Shown here in pieces: positions 63,395 through 64,000 of a stretch of DNA of 64,000 nucleotides. A program made the position numbers and the translations under genes. Origin of the DNA: G963678255 sp963678255 (GTDB lineage: Bacteria > Cloacimonadota > Cloacimonadia > Cloacimonadales > WRIO01); the NCBI GenBank assembly GCA_963678255.2, contig CAXXTW010000001.1, positions 1,116,001 to 1,180,000 on the forward strand, in the 5' to 3' direction. How positions within the stretch are numbered: position 1 is the first letter of the stretch; the number at the start of each line of letters is the position of its first letter. Below the pieces are notes generated by a model. It worked only from the letters and a program-made list of their open reading frames with translations, searched no databases and was not told where the DNA came from.

Positions 63395-64000
63395 TCCAAA
63401 ATCAAAACATGCTATTGAGTTTATTGATCATCAAGAGATTTTAAACACCATCGAATTTGCTAATAAAAACAAAAGTAATCAAGAACTCATTAAACAAATT
63501 CTAACCAAAGCTAGAGAATTTAAAGGTATTTCTCATCAGGAAGCTCTTGTCCTATTAGAATGTAATATCTCTGAACTCAATCATGAAATGACATTGTTAG
63601 CCAAAGAAATCAAACAAAACTTCTATGGAAATAGGATTGTAATGTTTGCCCCTCTATATTTGTCAAATTACTGTGTTAATGGCTGTGTTTATTGTCCATA
63701 TCATGTTACCAATAAGCATATTTCACGGAAAAAACTAACTCAAGAAGAGATTGCTAATGAAGTTATTGCTTTACAGGATATGGGACATAAACGTTTAGCT
63801 TTAGAAGCTGGAGAAGATCCTATAAATAATCCTATTGATTATATATTGGAAAGCATAAAGACTATTTACAGTATTAAACATAAAAATGGTGCGATAAGAC
63901 GTGTTAATGTAAATATTGCCGCAACATCTGTAGAAGATTATAAAAAGCTTAAAGATGCAGGTATTGGAACATATATTTTGTTTCAAGAAACCTATAATCG
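63387..64000 (+). CDS. hydG: [FeFe]-hydrogenase maturase HydG, 3' end outside window
   Basis: HydG is the radical-SAM enzyme that splits tyrosine into CO and cyanide for the H-cluster. The window holds about 204 codons. The radical-SAM cluster motif CxxxCxxC is in 'SNYCVNGCVYCPYH' (C96, C100, C103). 'DHKRLALEAGEDP'-like sequence (read here as 'GHKRLALEAGEDPINNP') follows, as in HydG. The start ATG lies inside the end of the upstream gene with AAGGAAG at proper spacing. The presence of this gene shows that the cell makes a true [FeFe]-hydrogenase. Confidence 0.95.
   Translation, partial: MYDPKSKHAIEFIDHQEILNTIEFANKNKSNQELIKQILTKAREFKGISHQEALVLLECNISELNHEMTLLAKEIKQNFYGNRIVMFAPLYLSNYCVNGCVYCPYHVTNKHISRKKLTQEEIANEVIALQDMGHKRLALEAGEDPINNPIDYILESIKTIYSIKHKNGAIRRVNVNIAATSVEDYKKLKDAGIGTYILFQETYN

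Overview
The window is a low-G+C bacterial chromosome segment. Housekeeping genes are packed in short operons with AGGAGG-type ribosome sites. Promoters, where visible, are TTGACA / TATAAT-like rather than the Bacteroidetes type. Several secreted proteins end in a 'YPNPF'-type C-terminal domain resembling type IX secretion (T9SS) sorting tails. Together with [FeFe]-hydrogenase maturation genes, a RelA/SpoT homologue, TrmFO and many outer-membrane proteins, this suggests an anaerobic Gram-negative bacterium of the FCB group. A member of candidate phylum Cloacimonadota is my best guess, but nothing here proves the taxon.

Layout. Positions 1-8.3 kb are a mobile and repeat island: the 3' part of an IS21 element (istA/istB) whose right end runs into an IS110-family transposase gene; a 206-bp tandem repeat array (seven full copies plus partials) flanked by small hairpin modules; an unknown membrane-anchored protein; and an IS1634-type element with candidate 18-bp inverted ends. 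Positions 8.3-11.1 kb carry two accessory genes, a predicted secreted gluzincin metalloprotease and an FRG-domain protein. Positions 11.4-19.4 kb are one operon: an HTH-EIIA regulator followed by six Hyf-like subunits. The large subunit has lost the NiFe-binding cysteines, so this looks like an energy-converting hydrogenase-related (Ehr) complex and not a hydrogenase.

Positions 19.4-30.4 kb hold an endonuclease Q homologue, Xaa-Pro aminopeptidase, coaD, a polysaccharide deacetylase plus methyltransferase, an unknown secreted protein, a short twin-motif gene with its own promoter, and a GldA/F/G-like ABC system with a DUF4340 protein. Four tRNA genes (Ser, Ser, Gln, Gln) follow. Positions 31-39.6 kb are a long housekeeping operon: obgE, dprA, rph, a secreted endonuclease, pyrE, a methyltransferase, rnhB and trmFO. 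Positions 39.6-42.1 kb hold two convergent paralogous ArsB/NhaD-type transporters. Positions 42.4-47.4 kb, on the minus strand, are a relA/spoT gene cut in two by an intact 1612-bp IS66-family element (15-bp perfect inverted ends, 8-bp target duplication), followed by an MFS transporter.

Positions 47.9-53.5 kb encode outer-membrane and periplasmic proteins: a helix-hairpin-helix/beta-barrel protein, a porin-like protein and a 5'-nucleotidase. Positions 53.5-58.3 kb hold a DedA protein, rpsO, pnp with a long leader hairpin, and ahcY. Positions 58.6-62.8 kb hold an HSL-type esterase and two secreted proteins. The window ends in the start of an [FeFe]-hydrogenase maturation operon (TM1266-like regulator, hydG), preceded by a leader with an intrinsic terminator directly before the ribosome site.

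The strongest items for follow-up are the cleanly interrupted RelA/SpoT gene, the 206-bp hairpin array beside an IS110 transposase, the possible attenuator upstream of the hydG operon, the NiFe-less Ehr operon with its HTH-EIIA regulator, and the small twin TQADIEKLL protein.
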